A DNA stretch of 64,000 bases from Antedon mediterranea (GCF_964355755.1 NC_092680.1:8099001-8163000); one strand, 5' to 3'; positions 36,926-50,591 are shown, counted from the stretch's first letter. Numbers and translations are program-made. Notes: a model not told the origin generated them from the sequence alone.

Positions 36926-39851
36926 TCAGCAGAAGTGAAATTTTTTGCATAAAATCATCCCAACAACAAACAGGGCAATTAACGGCAACAATCTACAGAA
37001 TAAACATAAGATTTACATTTTAGTTACAATACTTTCAATTATTGATCACAATCAATTCAGGACTGATCGTGTAGTGTGTAAAGTAACACAAAATTCGACT
37101 GTATAACAGGTTAAGCTCTATCTACACTATCAAACTTTATGTGAAAAAAAAGTGTGAGTTAACTAAATATGGTAGTGATATGCTTAAATATGGCTGTGAT
37201 ATGACATCATCATGTCCATATATGGGCACATCAAGTTAGATAGTTTAGACTTTAAGATAAAAATCAATTATAGGATAGTGGTTTTTGCTTATTCACGATT
37301 TAAGATGAAGTACTCACATTATAAGCACTAGAGTTGTAGTACTTAGCTTCTTTTCAGGAGGAGGTATTATATGGTTGGTTGTTGGTTCAACGGTAGGCAA
37401 ATTGTCACATGCTCCAGCATAGCCGAATGCAATGGTATACTGAAACAAAATACATAATGTGAATGTTTTACTCTAAGACTAAGAAAATAACCTGTGTGCA
37501 CTTATGTTCTGTTTTTATTTCCTTTACTTGTTACTGTTAAGTTTTCTTTTGTACCATGTTTGTGGTAGATGATGATAAACATAATGTCCGTGAATTTGGT
37601 TTTAAGATATAGATTCACCATATCCTTACAGTAATACAATTCAATACAAAAACAATTAGGCCTACCGTTATTCGATCAGAATATTTTGAATAAATTATCC
37701 CTCGATATGCTGACTCTGGAATCTTGTTACCATTTAAACTTTCTTTGTAGTCCCACGTGATCGATTCATTACAGTTGAATATAAAAAATGACGAAATGTT
37801 ACCAATCCCATTAACAACTACAAATGCACCTGAGCTGGGAACTATAAAACATATATGTATGTTTAAATGTATAAATCTGTAGCAGAAAATAATCGTACAA
37901 ATATACATAGGCCTACATTCATCATAATACTAATTTAATTCGAATTCACTGAGGGGCCTATAAGATATAAGTTTTGCCGCTATATCCATGAATACCGAAT
38001 CAAATAAGTCAAGTAAAAATAATTATTAATTTTTTTTTTTTATTTATTTATTAAGGTATAAAAACATCAAATTCCAACCAGCAGCAAGAGCTGAAAAGGT
38101 TGGATTACAATCAACTGAGAAATAAAATACATCAAAGAAGATCTAAACTAAACATTAAACTTAAAGGATTCGTGCTAAGTGTGGAATAGTAGACCGCCTA
38201 TATCTTTCAGTGCGACATCTGCAAGAATCCAACTTTGAACTAGTATTGCTCCTTAACGATCTTGAATGCCTATCAGATTTATATGCTGGTAACATATTTC
38301 TAAATTTGGTAGATTCTAAAAGACTCTTGCCAAACTTGAGAAGAATCTGTTCTCTACGGGACTTTAAAGAAGGCAAACCTACTTGCTCTAAGGCTAATTC
38401 ATAGCTAACATAATGTGGGCTCAAAATTATGCGCAAAGCCCGTTTTTGAATTTTTTCTATTAAATTAGATTGCTGAACAGTTAATGATGAATGCCAAACC
38501 TGGCAGGCATATTCCAGCACAGGTCTGATATATGATGTAAATACTGTAACCAGGTCACTGACTGGTGCACTAGACCTTTTCAGGATACATAGTGAAAATA
38601 GTCTACGTGAGGCTCTTGATGTTATATCATTAACATTTGAACCCCATTTGAGGTCATTTTGGATTATTACACCAAGCAGTTTTAACTTACTAACTATTGG
38701 AAGATTAAAGTTATCAATAGTGTAAACTAAATTAAGCTGCCGTTGCTTTAAAAAGTTAAATTCAATTACTTGGCATTTAGCTGGTTTTGGTAGAACATCA
38801 TTAGATGCACACCACTCACTGACACTATTAAGGACACTTTGTAAGTTAGAGGAAGCACCACATTTGGTTACTTCCCCTAGAGTCAGGTCATCCACAAATT
38901 TCCAACGTCTACAACTTTCAATGGCAGCATCATTTACTAGAACCAAAAAGAGTATAGGTCCCAGTTTGGTTCCCTGTGGTACTCCACAAGAGATTGATTT
39001 GGTGGAAGAAATGTGCGTGCCAAGTTTGGTAGTATGAGTTCTTTCACACAGAAAGCTGCAGACGATGGAAACAATGGATGACCTAACTCCAAGTTTAATT
39101 AATTTATCTATAATAATTGTATGATAGGCCCCTACCATCGTTTACTGCATGCATCATTGCAAATTCTTAATGAAAATTTCAACGCTTACCAATATGATTG
39201 ATGTCCGTACGATATGTTCCAAGACCAACTTTGTACTGATCATCGTAATCAGATGTAAAGGCTGCCGTACAATTATAGCAATCGAACGGACTTCTTGGTA
39301 GTGGATTACAAACGGCAAAGCTAAATCGACAACTGTCTATGGTTTTATTGACTGGTAACGAGCACGCCTCTTTATCATTGATGTCAATGTACCAGAATGG
39401 AGATCTATAGTATCAAATTATTGCGTTACTTAATTCTTCATAAAAGAATGCTATTCAGTGATGGATGAATGATCCATGATTTTGAAATATGGGATGAGAA
39501 GGCGGGGCAGTTCCTAAAATGGATGTGCTGAACCTAACAATGTCATGTATTTTGCATTGTTGCTGGGTGGCCTATGCTTTAACCGCTCGGCCAATACTAA
39601 TAATTTCTACTATCAGTAAGGCCTAGACATGTCCGATTTATTGGTCAATTATAGGCCTACCGTTGTACTACCACTCTCATTCTATTATATCTCTCTCACT
39701 CATACGACACTTACTTGGTTAGATTCGCAACATCAAACCAGAAGGTCTCACATGGATATACATTATTTTGCGCGCTAGTTTCTAACGCGCTAGTGAAAAT
39801 TATAAGAATTTCCCATAACATTAATCCACGATTTATCTGTATAGCCGACAT
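36926..39851 (-). CDS. MRH/ATG27-like type I membrane protein, copy A (tail truncated)
   Basis: Five exons on the minus strand: 39715-39851, 39190-39404, 37666-37841, 37318-37439, 36926-36992. They total 717 nt (238 aa). Signal peptide MSAIQINRGLMLWEILIIFT. The ectodomain carries paired cysteines in the order YPCETF, ACSLP, SCRFSFAVCNPL, DCYNCTAAF, FIFNCNESITW, YAGAC. The late pattern NGIGNISSFFIFNC...YTIAFGYAGAC resembles mannose-6-phosphate-receptor-homology / ATG27 domains. That is a fold-level guess without a search. One TM lies near the C-terminus, and the tail is only KKFHFC before TGA. Sequence after the stop still resembles the tail codons of copy B, so the tail was lost by a frameshift or small change. 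A truncated LINE and a MITE lie in its introns. Confidence 0.7.
37111..37255. mobile_element. TTAA-type MITE copy in intron 4 of MRH-like copy A
   Basis: TTAA at both ends (37,111-37,114 and 37,252-37,255). The left end is GCTCTATCTACACTATCAAA, and AAATATGGTAGTGATATG lies inside. This copy shows the TTAA flanks best. Confidence 0.75.
38028..39140 (-). mobile_element. 5'-truncated LINE with A-rich tail
   Basis: The insertion lies in intron 2 of MRH-like copy A, in the same orientation as that gene. Its 3' end reads TTAATAAATAAATAAAAA on the minus strand (38,028-38,055). The 5' end stops inside the RT palm. Copy B lacks it: there the flanking GCATCATTGCAAATT runs straight on. Confidence 0.8.
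38161..39138 (-). CDS. Truncated LINE reverse transcriptase, FVDD type
   Basis: 325 codons without interruption, starting inside the palm region. SCGVPQGTKLGPILFLVLVN is followed by WKFVDDLTLGE, where the catalytic box is FVDD and not the FADD of the LINE at the window start. The C-terminal thumb/connection has FTSYIRPVLEYACQVWH and IEKIQKRALRIIL. It is a different family from the first LINE. The N-terminal RT and the endonuclease are absent, so this copy cannot act on its own. Confidence 0.88.
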   Translation of the reverse strand: MVGAYHTIIIDKLIKLGVRSSIVSIVCSFLCERTHTTKLGTHISSTKSISCGVPQGTKLGPILFLVLVNDAAIESCRRWKFVDDLTLGEVTKCGASSNLQSVLNSVSEWCASNDVLPKPAKCQVIEFNFLKQRQLNLVYTIDNFNLPIVSKLKLLGVIIQNDLKWGSNVNDITSRASRRLFSLCILKRSSAPVSDLVTVFTSYIRPVLEYACQVWHSSLTVQQSNLIEKIQKRALRIILSPHYVSYELALEQVGLPSLKSRREQILLKFGKSLLESTKFRNMLPAYKSDRHSRSLRSNTSSKLDSCRCRTERYRRSTIPHLARIL

Positions 39852-40710
39852 TAGTGTTTGTTGTGTACCTTGATCTGTGACTTTATTTATCTAACGTTTA
39901 TCATTATACTTATTAGGTCTCTTCCCTATTAGGCATTAGGTCTGTATCACTGCAAATAAATTACAATTTTAAAATTATTAAAAGCAACATTTTTTTTCAG
40001 CACCGTCCACCGTCATTCATTTTTTTAAAATCTCCCTGTCTGCATTGACGTTAGAGACGTGAGAGTTACAAATGCGGCCAGAAATAGAACAAAATGTGTT
40101 CATGACGATGTATACAGTAAATATCAGCCAATCACCCAATAGATGTCATTAAGCGTAAGCGACACAGCGTTCGTTCTCCAGACTAGGTGAGAATAACGGG
40201 GTGGGAGAACCATTTTTCTTATCGGCACGTCACCAACAGTTATTATTATTTTCCGTTATCTAGGATAATTAGGCTGGATTATGGAAATGAAGGAGTAGCG
40301 GTTACGGTGAGTGGTTAGGAGGACCCTTGAATATCACACGACCTGTCAAATCCCAATAAGAACAACTCCAAGTCAATTCAGCTTTAAATTAATGAGTATG
40401 ACTGGTGGAAAATCCGAGAATAGTTCCTTGGTAATCTAGTCTAGGTTCTAGACCGAAATTAGTAAAAAGATAAATATTTTGGCACATATGGCGTTTCATA
40501 CGTATACTATTTATACAAAATTCGAAATGCCGACTGGTGGACTAACATAATAGACGACAATAATATAACGGATTTTTCTGGTAATCCTTCGACATAAAGC
40601 CATTCCACACGATCATAATGTAGCTGATTCTCCGATAGGCCTACTGCATCTGAACACATACACGATGCTGTTATTACGAAACTTGCCTATGATACATGAC
40701 AAATGTATAT
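39852..40710. other. Intergenic region upstream of MRH-like copy A
   Basis: The first ~110 bp matches the upstream region of copy B (GTACCTTGATCTGTGACTTT), so the duplication included the promoter. The rest has no recognised feature. Confidence 0.5.
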
Positions 40711-43421
40711 TCGGAGATACAGCACTGAGATTGGTGGCCTTACCACCTTTACCTCACCTTTCGGAGATACAGCACTGAGATTGGTGGGCTTACCACCTTT
40801 ACCTCATCTTTCGGAGATACAGCACTGAGATTGGTGGCCTTACCACCTTTACTTCACCTTTCGGAGATACAGCACTGAGATTGGTGGCCTTACCACCTTT
40901 ACTTCACCTTTCGGAGATACAGCACTGAGATTGGTGGCCTTACCACCTTTACCTCACCTTTCGGAGATACAGCACTGAGATTGGCCTTACCACCTTTACC
41001 TCACCTTTCGGAGATACAGCACTGAGATTGGCCTTACCACCTTTACCTCGCCTTTCGGAGATACAGCACTGAGATTGGCCTTACCACCTTTACCTCACCT
41101 TTCGGAGATACAGCACTGAGATTGGCCTTACCACCTTTATCTCACCTTTCGGAGATACAGCACTGAGATTGGCCTTACCACCTTTACCTCACCTTTCGGA
41201 GATACAGCACTGAGATTGGTGCCCTTACCACCTTTACCTCACCTTTCGGAGATACAGCACTGAGATTGGCCTTACCACATTTACCTCACCTTTCGGAGAT
41301 ACAGCACTGAGATTGGCCTTACCACGTTTACCTCACCTTTCGGAGATACCGCACTGAGATTGGCCTTACCACCTTTATCTCACCTTTCGGAGATACAACA
41401 CTGAGATTGGCCTTACCACCTTTACCTCACCTTTCGGAGATACAGCACTGAGATTGGCCTTACCACCTTTACCTCACCTTTCGGAGATACAGCACTGAGA
41501 TTGGCCTTACCACCTTTACCTCACCTTTCGGAGATACAGCACTGAGATTGGTGGCCTTACCACCTTTACCTCACCTTTCGGAGATACAGCACTGAGTTTG
41601 GTGGCCTTACCACCTTTACCTCACCTTTCGGAGATACAGCACTGAGATTGGTGGCCTTACCACCTTTACCTCACCTTTCAGAGATACAGCACTGAGATTG
41701 GCCTTACCACCTTTACCTCACCTTTCGGAGATACAGCACTGAGATTGGTGGCCTTACCACCTTTACCTCACCTTTCGGAGATACAGCACTGAGATTGGTG
41801 GCCTTACCACCTTTACCTCACCTTTCGGAGATACAGCACTGAGATTGGTGGCCTTACCACCTTTACCTCACCTTTCGGAGATACAGCACTGAGATTGGTG
41901 GCCTTACCACCTTTACCTCACCTTTCGGAGATACAGCACTGAGATTGGTGGCCTTACCACCTTTACCTCACCTTTCGGAGATACAGCACTGAGATTGGCC
42001 TTACCACCTTTACCTCACCTTTCGGAGATACAGCACTGAGATTGGCCTTACCACCTTTACCTCACCTTTCGGAGATACAGCACTGAGATTGGCCTTACCA
42101 CCTTTACCTCACCTTTTGGAGATACAGCACTGAGATTGGCCTTACCACCTTTACCTCACCTTTCGGAGATACAGCACTGAGATTGGCCTTACCACCTTTA
42201 CCTCACCTTTCGGAGATACAGCACTGAGATTGGCCTTACCACCTTTACCTCACCTTTCGGAGATACAGCACTGAGATTGGTGGCCTTACCAACTTTACCT
42301 CACCTTTTGGAGATACAGCACTGAGATTGGCCTTACCACCTTTATCTCACCTTTCGGAGATACAGCACTGAGATTGGCCTTACCACCTTTACCTCACCTT
42401 TCGGAGATACAGCACTGAGATTGGCCTTACCACCTTTATCTCACCTTTCGGAGATACAGCACTGAGATTGGTGGCCTTACCACCTTTACCTCACCTTTCG
42501 GAGATACAGCACTGAGATTGGTGGCCTTACCACCTTTACCTCACCTTTCGGAGATACCGCACTGAGATTGGCCTTACCACCTTTACCTCACCTTTCGGAG
42601 ATACAGCACTGAGATTGGCCTTACCACCTTTACCTCACCTTTCGGAGATACAGCACTGAGATTGGTGGCCTTACCACCTTTACCTCACCTTTCGGAGATA
42701 CAGCACTGAGATTGGTGGCCTTACCACCTTTACCTCATCTTTCGGAGATACAGCACTGAGATTGGTGGCCTTACCACCTTTACCTCACCTTTCGGAGATA
42801 CAGCACTGAGATTGGCCTTACCACCTTTACCTCACCTTTCGGAGATACAGCACTGAGATTGGCCTTACCACCTTTACCTCACCTTTCGGAGATACAGCAC
42901 TGAGATTGGCCTTACCACCTTTACCTCACCTTTCGGAGATACAGCACTGAGATTGGTGGCCTTACCACCTTTACCTCACCTTTCGGAGATACAGTACTGA
43001 GATTGGCCTTACCACCTTTACCTCGCCTTTCGGAGATACAGCACTGAGATTGGCCTTACCACCTTTATCTCACCTTTCGGAGATACAGCACTGAGATTGG
43101 TGGCCTTACCACCTTTACCTCGCCTTTCGGAGATACAGCACTGAGATTGGCCTTACCACCTTTACCTCACTTTTTGGAGATACAGCACTGAGATTGGTGG
43201 GCTTACCACCTTTACCTCACCTTTCGGAGATACAGCACTGAGATTGGTGGCCTTACCACCTTTACCTCACCTTTCGGAGATACAGCACTGAGATTGGTGG
43301 CCTTACCACCTTTACCTCACCTTTCGGAGATACAGCACTGAGATTGGCCTTACCACCTTTACCTCACCTTTCGGAGATACAGCACTGAGATTGGTGGCCT
43401 TACCACCTTTACCTCACCTTT
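40711..43421. repeat. Minisatellite array, 47- and 50-bp units, ~55 copies
   Basis: The units read TCGGAGATACAGCACTGAGA, then TTGG(TGG)CCTTACCACC and TTTACCTCACCT. The two length classes differ by an optional TGG triplet and are interspersed in short runs. Copies are almost identical, with scattered single-base changes. It lies between the two MRH-like genes. There is no ORF and no spacer variation, so it is not a CRISPR. Confidence 0.95.
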
Positions 43422-43882
43422 CATGCATTCACATTTATTTATTCATCGTTTACAACAATTACAGTATATAATTGGTGGCAAGGGTCCTGCATAAAGAAGT
43501 TTACAAGAGGAAACTAACGACTCGTTCAAACGTTGTCTTTAACTGTAACACTTGATGGCCAATTCGTTGTCTGGAACTGATCGTGTCACAGCCACAGATA
43601 AACCCTTTGATCCTTCGAAGCTCAGCATCCTGTTGTTAAATTGCCTTGCTTTAAGTCGAGATGGGCAAAATTTCACCATCTAAACAGTTGTACTATATAT
43701 TCAACAAAATCAAATATTGTTTATACATTTTTAATAAACTAGGCCTAGGCCTATATAACTAGAAACTTGAATAGTATAGGCCTAATAATTGCTTTTTTCA
43801 AATTAAACAAATGGTAACATAAGTTAATCAGGTAATGTGCAGAAGATGTAATCACAATTCTTCTATATGACATTAACGATGG
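43422..43882. other. Short intergenic stretch 3' of MRH-like copy B
   Basis: It holds an AGGCCTA patch near 43,740-43,790 and probably the 3' UTR of copy B. Nothing else was recognised. Confidence 0.4.
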
Positions 43883-46187
43883 CTACCATTTGTAATCTAT
43901 TAGCTCTCTTTCGTCATCTTCCTTGCCGAAGTTACGTATGTAGAATACAATAAACCCACCAATGAAGGCTGCAATTAACGGTAACAATCTACAACATAAA
44001 GATTATATATTTTCAATTATCGGTATTACATATCAATACGTCATTATTAAATATACTGTATTATTACAAATGTCACAGAACAAGGATACATCTATATATA
44101 GCATTATAATATTAGTAGTACATACATTTATTGCTTAAGGTAATTTAGCAATTCGTGACTAGTTATTTTTCTTTTGGCAATGGCGAAGCATAATAGAAAA
44201 GTATTGGGATATTGGGAAATATACAGTAATTGGTAAGACTGCTTTACGTTGCGCTTAACGTCCTTGCGTCACGTCTCTATATTATTGGGGACCAAACTTT
44301 ACGTTGCGCTTACGTCATTGCGTTGCGTCCTATATTGTGAACCAAGTTTAAAGATGAAGTACTCACATTACAATTATTATAGTAACATTACTTAACTTCT
44401 GTGTTGGAGCTGGAGTTGTTGGATCAACGGTGGTAGGTGGCTCGTCACATGCACCAGCATACCAGAATCCAATGGTGTACTGAAACACAATTCGAATGTG
44501 AATAATAATGTATAGTATAATAATTACTAATAATAATTTCCATTTTCTACCTGTATACTTCTATAGGTATCACATGTTTCTAGGGTCACGTACGGGAATA
44601 AAGCTTTTAAGTAGTAGCCCTTATCCGCGAGACCATCAACCATGGAACGAGTGTGAGCCTCGAACATTTGCCATAGGCTATAGAGGGATAGTGGTAGCAT
44701 TTATTTCCTGTCAACCGTTTGAGTTTGTTTCTTTTATGTTATTTATATTATTATTGTGGTAGTTGACGACATGGTCCATGTATTAGATTTAAGATCAAGT
44801 GATCCGTACTCAACCGGTATCCAGATTTCTCCAATATAGGAAATTCCGTAATACTGCAGAATATTGTATCGCCTAGTAACATACACCATAAGAACATGAT
44901 AGACAGAATTATGATACACATTAAATAAGTATTACCGAATATTTCTATTAATTTGGACAATCATGACTGTAATCCATGAATGCTACAATCAAAATTACCG
45001 TAATTCCTGTCGAATATTTAGAATAATACATCCCTCGATATGATGACTTTGGAATCTTGTTACCATTTAAACTTTGTTTGTAGTCCCACGTGATCGACGT
45101 ATTGCAGTTGAATGTAAGATATGACGAAATGTTACCAATGCCATTAGCAATTATAAAGGCACCTGAGCCTGGAACTAAAAAACAGAGCACAGTTACGTAC
45201 GTATACTACCGGTTAACATACGCAACGCAAGGACGTAAACGCAACGCAAGTATTTTGACCAATTAATTTTCTCAAAGAAATTTACAATATTAAATTCGTT
45301 AGTTAAACATCTGTAGCAGAACAACTCATACATCCATCTTCTGTGCAGAACCTTATTTGAGTGTGTCTCACATGGTTGAATTGAACTGTGATCAGTTGAT
45401 CAGTGTACTAGTACACCCGGGGATAACCCCATCTCTCGAAAGATGTACTAGGTTTTTGTGCACATGAGATCAATGTGTACACTGGACCTACGGTTTATAG
45501 TCCTTATAGGTCATAACAATTCTTATATTATGCTCCCCCCCCCCCCCGCCTCTCCCCCATCTGCTGCATCATTGCAAATTAGTGAAAACATCACACTTAC
45601 CAATATGATTGATGCCCGCACGATATGTTCCAAGACCAACTTTGTACTGATCATCGTAATCAGATGTAAAGGCTGCCGTACAGTTATAACAATCGAACGG
45701 ACTTCTTGGTAGTGGGTTACAAACGGCAAAGCTAAATCGACAACTGTCTATGGTTTTATTGACTGGTAACGAGCACGCCTCTGTATCATTAATGTCCAAA
45801 TACCAGAATGGAGATCTATAGTATCAAATTACTGCGTTACTTCATCCTTCATAAAGGAATGTTATTCAGTGACGGATGAATGATCCATGATTTTGAAATA
45901 GGGGATGAGAGGGTAGGGGCAGTGCCTAAAATGGATGTGCTGACCTTTGGCCTCTAACATACCAATAATGTCTACCATCAGTACGGCCTAGGCATGTCCG
46001 ATTTATTGGTCAACAGTCTATATCTCACTATTCCCTCATACGACACTTACTTGGTTAGATTCGCAACATCAAACCAGAAGGTCTCACATGGATATACATT
46101 ATTTAGCGCACTAGTTTCTAATGCGCTAGTGAAAATTATAAGAATTTCCAATAACAGTAATCCACGATTTATCTGTATAGCCGCCAT
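43883..46187 (-). CDS. MRH/ATG27-like type I membrane protein, copy B (intact tail)
   Basis: Five exons on the minus strand: 46051-46187, 45601-45815, 44999-45174, 44367-44479, 43883-43988. They total 747 nt (248 aa). Exons 1-3 have exactly the same lengths as in copy A (137, 215, 176 nt). Signal peptide MAAIQINRGLLLLEILIIFT. The ectodomain has the same cysteine order as copy A and several N-glycosylation sites. A Thr/Pro-rich stretch (PPTTVDPTTPAPT) precedes the TM (~208-231). The tail (232-248) contains DERELI, which fits the acidic-dileucine sorting consensus [DE]xxxL[LI]. A membrane sorting or glycan-recognition role in the endosome-lysosome route is inferred from this motif and the MRH-like ectodomain. 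Family assignment needs a profile search. Confidence 0.75.
44238..44345. repeat. Duplicated GTTGCGCTTACGTC repeat in intron 4 of copy B
   Basis: TTTACGTTGCGCTTAACGTC and TTTACGTTGCGCTTACGTC occur about 50 bp apart. Related words (ACGCAACGCAAGGACGTAA) lie inverted at 45,214-45,250. They resemble the TTGACCAAT MITE family. Confidence 0.5.
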
Positions 46188-46600
46188 AGTGTTTGTTGTG
46201 TACCTTGATCTGTGACTTTATTTATCTAATAACGTTTATCAGTATACTTATTAGACCTAGGCCTAGGCCTGTATCACTGGAAATAAAAATACATACATGT
46301 TATACAATTTTTATGAATGTTTATTATTTTCCGTGACGACGGCTATTATTATATTATTTTTATTTCATTTTTTTAGGTATGAAAGCTTGTAGTAGGCTTA
46401 TTCGTGATGATCGTATGATAATTATTTATAGTAATGTATTTATAAACATACTGCCTAAACATGGGCCTAAGATTTATTATTTAATTGTTTATGGAGCAAA
46501 CTGTCTGCATGACATGACGGGAACACTGGTGATGTTTTTTTTGGCAACTGGTGTGTTTTGGTGGTAACCGGCAATAACAATAGAGGGCGACATACTTTTA
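46188..46600. other. Intergenic between MRH-like copy B and elongin C
   Basis: The first ~100 bp is shared with copy A's upstream region. A 62-codon ORF (46,379-46,567) has no recognisable product. The two flanking genes are transcribed divergently. Confidence 0.4.
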
Positions 46601-46849
46601 TTTTTGCGCGTTTCGTGGTTTCTTCTTTAATTCACACTCTACCGTATTCTTTGACCACACGAACAAAACGTTCGTAGTGAATATCACATCGTGATTCAAC
46701 AAAATTATAAAGAAGTGGTAAGTATTTTAAAATAAAATAGATTTTTTTATGAAATTGTGAATATTTAATATATAGATTATCGTGATATAGTAGAGTCTGT
46801 ATATTCTCCTTTTCTGAGATTATTTGATTAAATAGAAGTATCCTAATGC

Positions 46850-47115
46850 TAGGCCTACTAGCCTAGCTCTAGGCCCCTAGCCTAGGTTACCTAGCTAGGC
46901 AAGCTAGGGCTAGGCCTAGGCTAGCCCAGCCCAGATAGGCTAATCAAGGCTATTTTATACCTCCATGGGCTAACCAGCAAATACATCTCAAAATCAATTA
47001 ATGGCGGGTTCTCCTCCTGGCTGGCTGGACCTGGCCACACAAGCCTGTTTCTTGAGGTGATCCTTATCTGCGTATACTGTAGACTAGGCCTAGCCTAGGC
47101 CTACTTTGGTTATAG
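46850..47115. repeat. AGGCCTA-rich patch in the first intron of elongin C
   Basis: A dense mosaic of CTAGGCCTAG, AGCTAGGC and GGCCTAGCC words. Confidence 0.55.
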
Positions 47116-47647
47116 ATTCTCCCAGGTGCTAATCATTTATCTGTGATTTTGTGTCAATCAGAGGGGTTAGAAACAAGATTTCCAAACAGGTACTGTACAG
47201 TAATTTTAATAGCTGCTTTATACAGTAATATATATTATAAATATTCTTATAAATGTGTGGAGGTTGTCACTTGTGTATAAATTTTGTCGGTTTTAATGAT
47301 CCTAAAAGTGAAGAAACTTTTTAAGCATGAGATTAAAGGGATTATATTCCTAAATAATCAACCTCTAAGCCAACTCCCTAAAAATAAACTGAACCTCTCT
47401 AAATAACCTCTCTTCCTTGCGTAAAAAAAAAATCAGGGGGCCTTACTTAAAATTCTAATTTAGGCCTACAGTATCATAGCCAGACTACTAATTATGTACT
47501 AAACTAAGGTAATAATATAAGTCTAGTACTGTACTATACTAAGAAACATAGATGATTTTGGAATTTTCAAATTCAACTTGATGATTCAACTTGATGATTC
47601 AACTGTTTTTATTTTGTACAGTAGGAACTGGATATTTAGCCTCTTGA

Positions 47648-48618
<971 letters not shown>

Positions 48619-50591
48619 GCCCAACTGCTTCAATGAATGTATATTATTTAAGTCAATTTATTGTTAACTTTGTTTTCTCTTTTCGACGATTGATCATTTG
48701 TTCCCAATAATGTGTAAAGTGTATTGATTTGATTTAATTCTAGAGGGGGCTGTTGTGATACCTTTGGTATAATAGAGGGGGCTATACTAATCTCTTTCTT
48801 TTCTCTTGTGAGTGTTTTCGGGCATTGAATCAGCTATGTAAAAATATACTGTTTGATGTAGTAGAAGATTTTTGCCATTGATTTTTCTCCGCAATAATAC
48901 CAATATACAACCTACATAACTTTAGTGTTACTGTTATAAGAAATGTGATGTAAAAGCATTAATGTCATTGTATGTCAAGGGTAAGCACTCTGAAATGTAA
49001 GCTTGGAACATTAACAATTTATGTGATCTTTATTACTTATAATCAGTATAGAATAATAAGCACAAAAGAAAACAATTAATATATGTTATTGATTGGTGGT
49101 GACTGGCATAGGCCTATGAGCAGTAGTAGTAGACATTTCGGTATTGGTAAACCATTGCTCATCTTACAGACTTAGTAAATTAGAAAATTAATCTTTTTCT
49201 TCATGCCAATGGATAACAAAATAGTGCTTTTTTGTTTGAAAACTAAAAAAAACTCTTAATTTTCTTCTTTGAAACTGCCATTGTTAAGCTATTATTCTAT
49301 CAAACAGCTTATGAAAGTGTGTAAATATGAGATATTAATGTGTTTATAATACTCTTTGTATTGTTTTTTTCACAAATGACAATATTTAGGCAATGACGAC
49401 TATCCTGTATTTTTGCTGTTGTATTAAATTTACATATATAGTGTTCTTGTCCATGTGAAACGTAAACTTTTTTTTTAACAATTTGCTCATCTATTTAATG
49501 AAGTTTCTTGTCAAATTCAAAACTGTGCTAGCCTGAAATACCAACAAAATGTTAAATTTATGGATTGTTTATTTGTTTCAGTTTTTGAAGTTTCAATGAT
49601 AAAAAAGTATAAGCAGGGAGTTGTTATTAACAACTCCCTGGTATAAGGGTATTTATTTTGATTAATAATTTCTTGTATAATTAACAGTCTTAATTTAATA
49701 TCAGAAATTAGTGTTTTTTTCCAATAGTTTTTTTTTATCAGTAGCACTAATTTTCGTTATATACCAAAACATACTGTGTCAACTACTGTATTGTAATATA
49801 TATTATATTCCTAGAAATATACCTTAAATATATTTGTTAAAGTATATCCAACTTGATATACAATACATCAATTTGATATTTAAAGATATTGTATTTGCAG
49901 TATACTAAATATACAGCCAAATTTAACCTATTGCAAATTTATATACAGTGAGGCAAGATTAACTAAACTTTTCATATTGGAGATAAATTTGTTATGTAGA
50001 AGTACTGTATAGTAGTAGTAGTGGTAGTAGTGAATATTTTTTAGGTTACAATTAAATGGAACAAAACTATTACATTTGGTTTTTGACATTATATTTACAA
50101 TGAATATCAAATTAATGAAAATCACTAACTTTGGCTTAACATTTGATAATAAAATACCAATAAATTGTTGACTAAATAATTACGGCGATAGTTGAAATAA
50201 TATCAATCTCTGTATACTAATTGTTATGTAGTACTGGTTATTAGTGAGTTTTTTTATGTTCAATGATTGCAAATAAAAAAAAAAGAATTATATTTCGGAA
50301 ATAAGTGTTTCTACAATTTTTATAAATCTAATGTCCAAATCTCTTGTAAATGGTAAAGTACACAGAGGCAGATCCAGGGGAAGTACTTTTTAAAACATAA
50401 TCAATATGTTTATTGTAGCTGTCAAAAAGGGGAGAATTTGCCCCTGAATCTGCCTCAATACAAATAGATGTACAGTACATAGAATGTTTCAACGAGAGAT
50501 TGAGATCAAGCACATCACAATATATGAAGATGCAATTGCAAGACTAAGGCAGTGTTTACACACACTGGAATTAACTCTTTTCTATGCAAGC
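48619..50591. other. Elongin C 3' flank and intergenic sequence
   Basis: AT-rich sequence with no exon recognised. It contains the palindrome at 49,614-49,640. Confidence 0.45.
49614..49640. repeat. Short palindrome CAGGGAGTTGTTA / TTAACAACTCCCTG
   Basis: A near-perfect hairpin with the same outer arms as the palindrome at 16,075-16,096. Confidence 0.7.

Noticed and set aside
39555-39605. Minus-strand tRNA-like A box (TGGCCGAGCGGTTAAAGC) with a GGTTCAGCAC-like B box
   Set aside because: It does not fold into a full tRNA, and copy B has a deleted version. It may be a SINE fragment, but this is too weak to annotate.
40711-43421. Regular array resembling a CRISPR
   Set aside because: Units are contiguous and near-identical with no unique spacers, and the genome is an animal's. 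It is a minisatellite.
46379-46567. 62-codon ORF upstream of elongin C
   Set aside because: No resemblance to known proteins and no splice context. It is probably chance.
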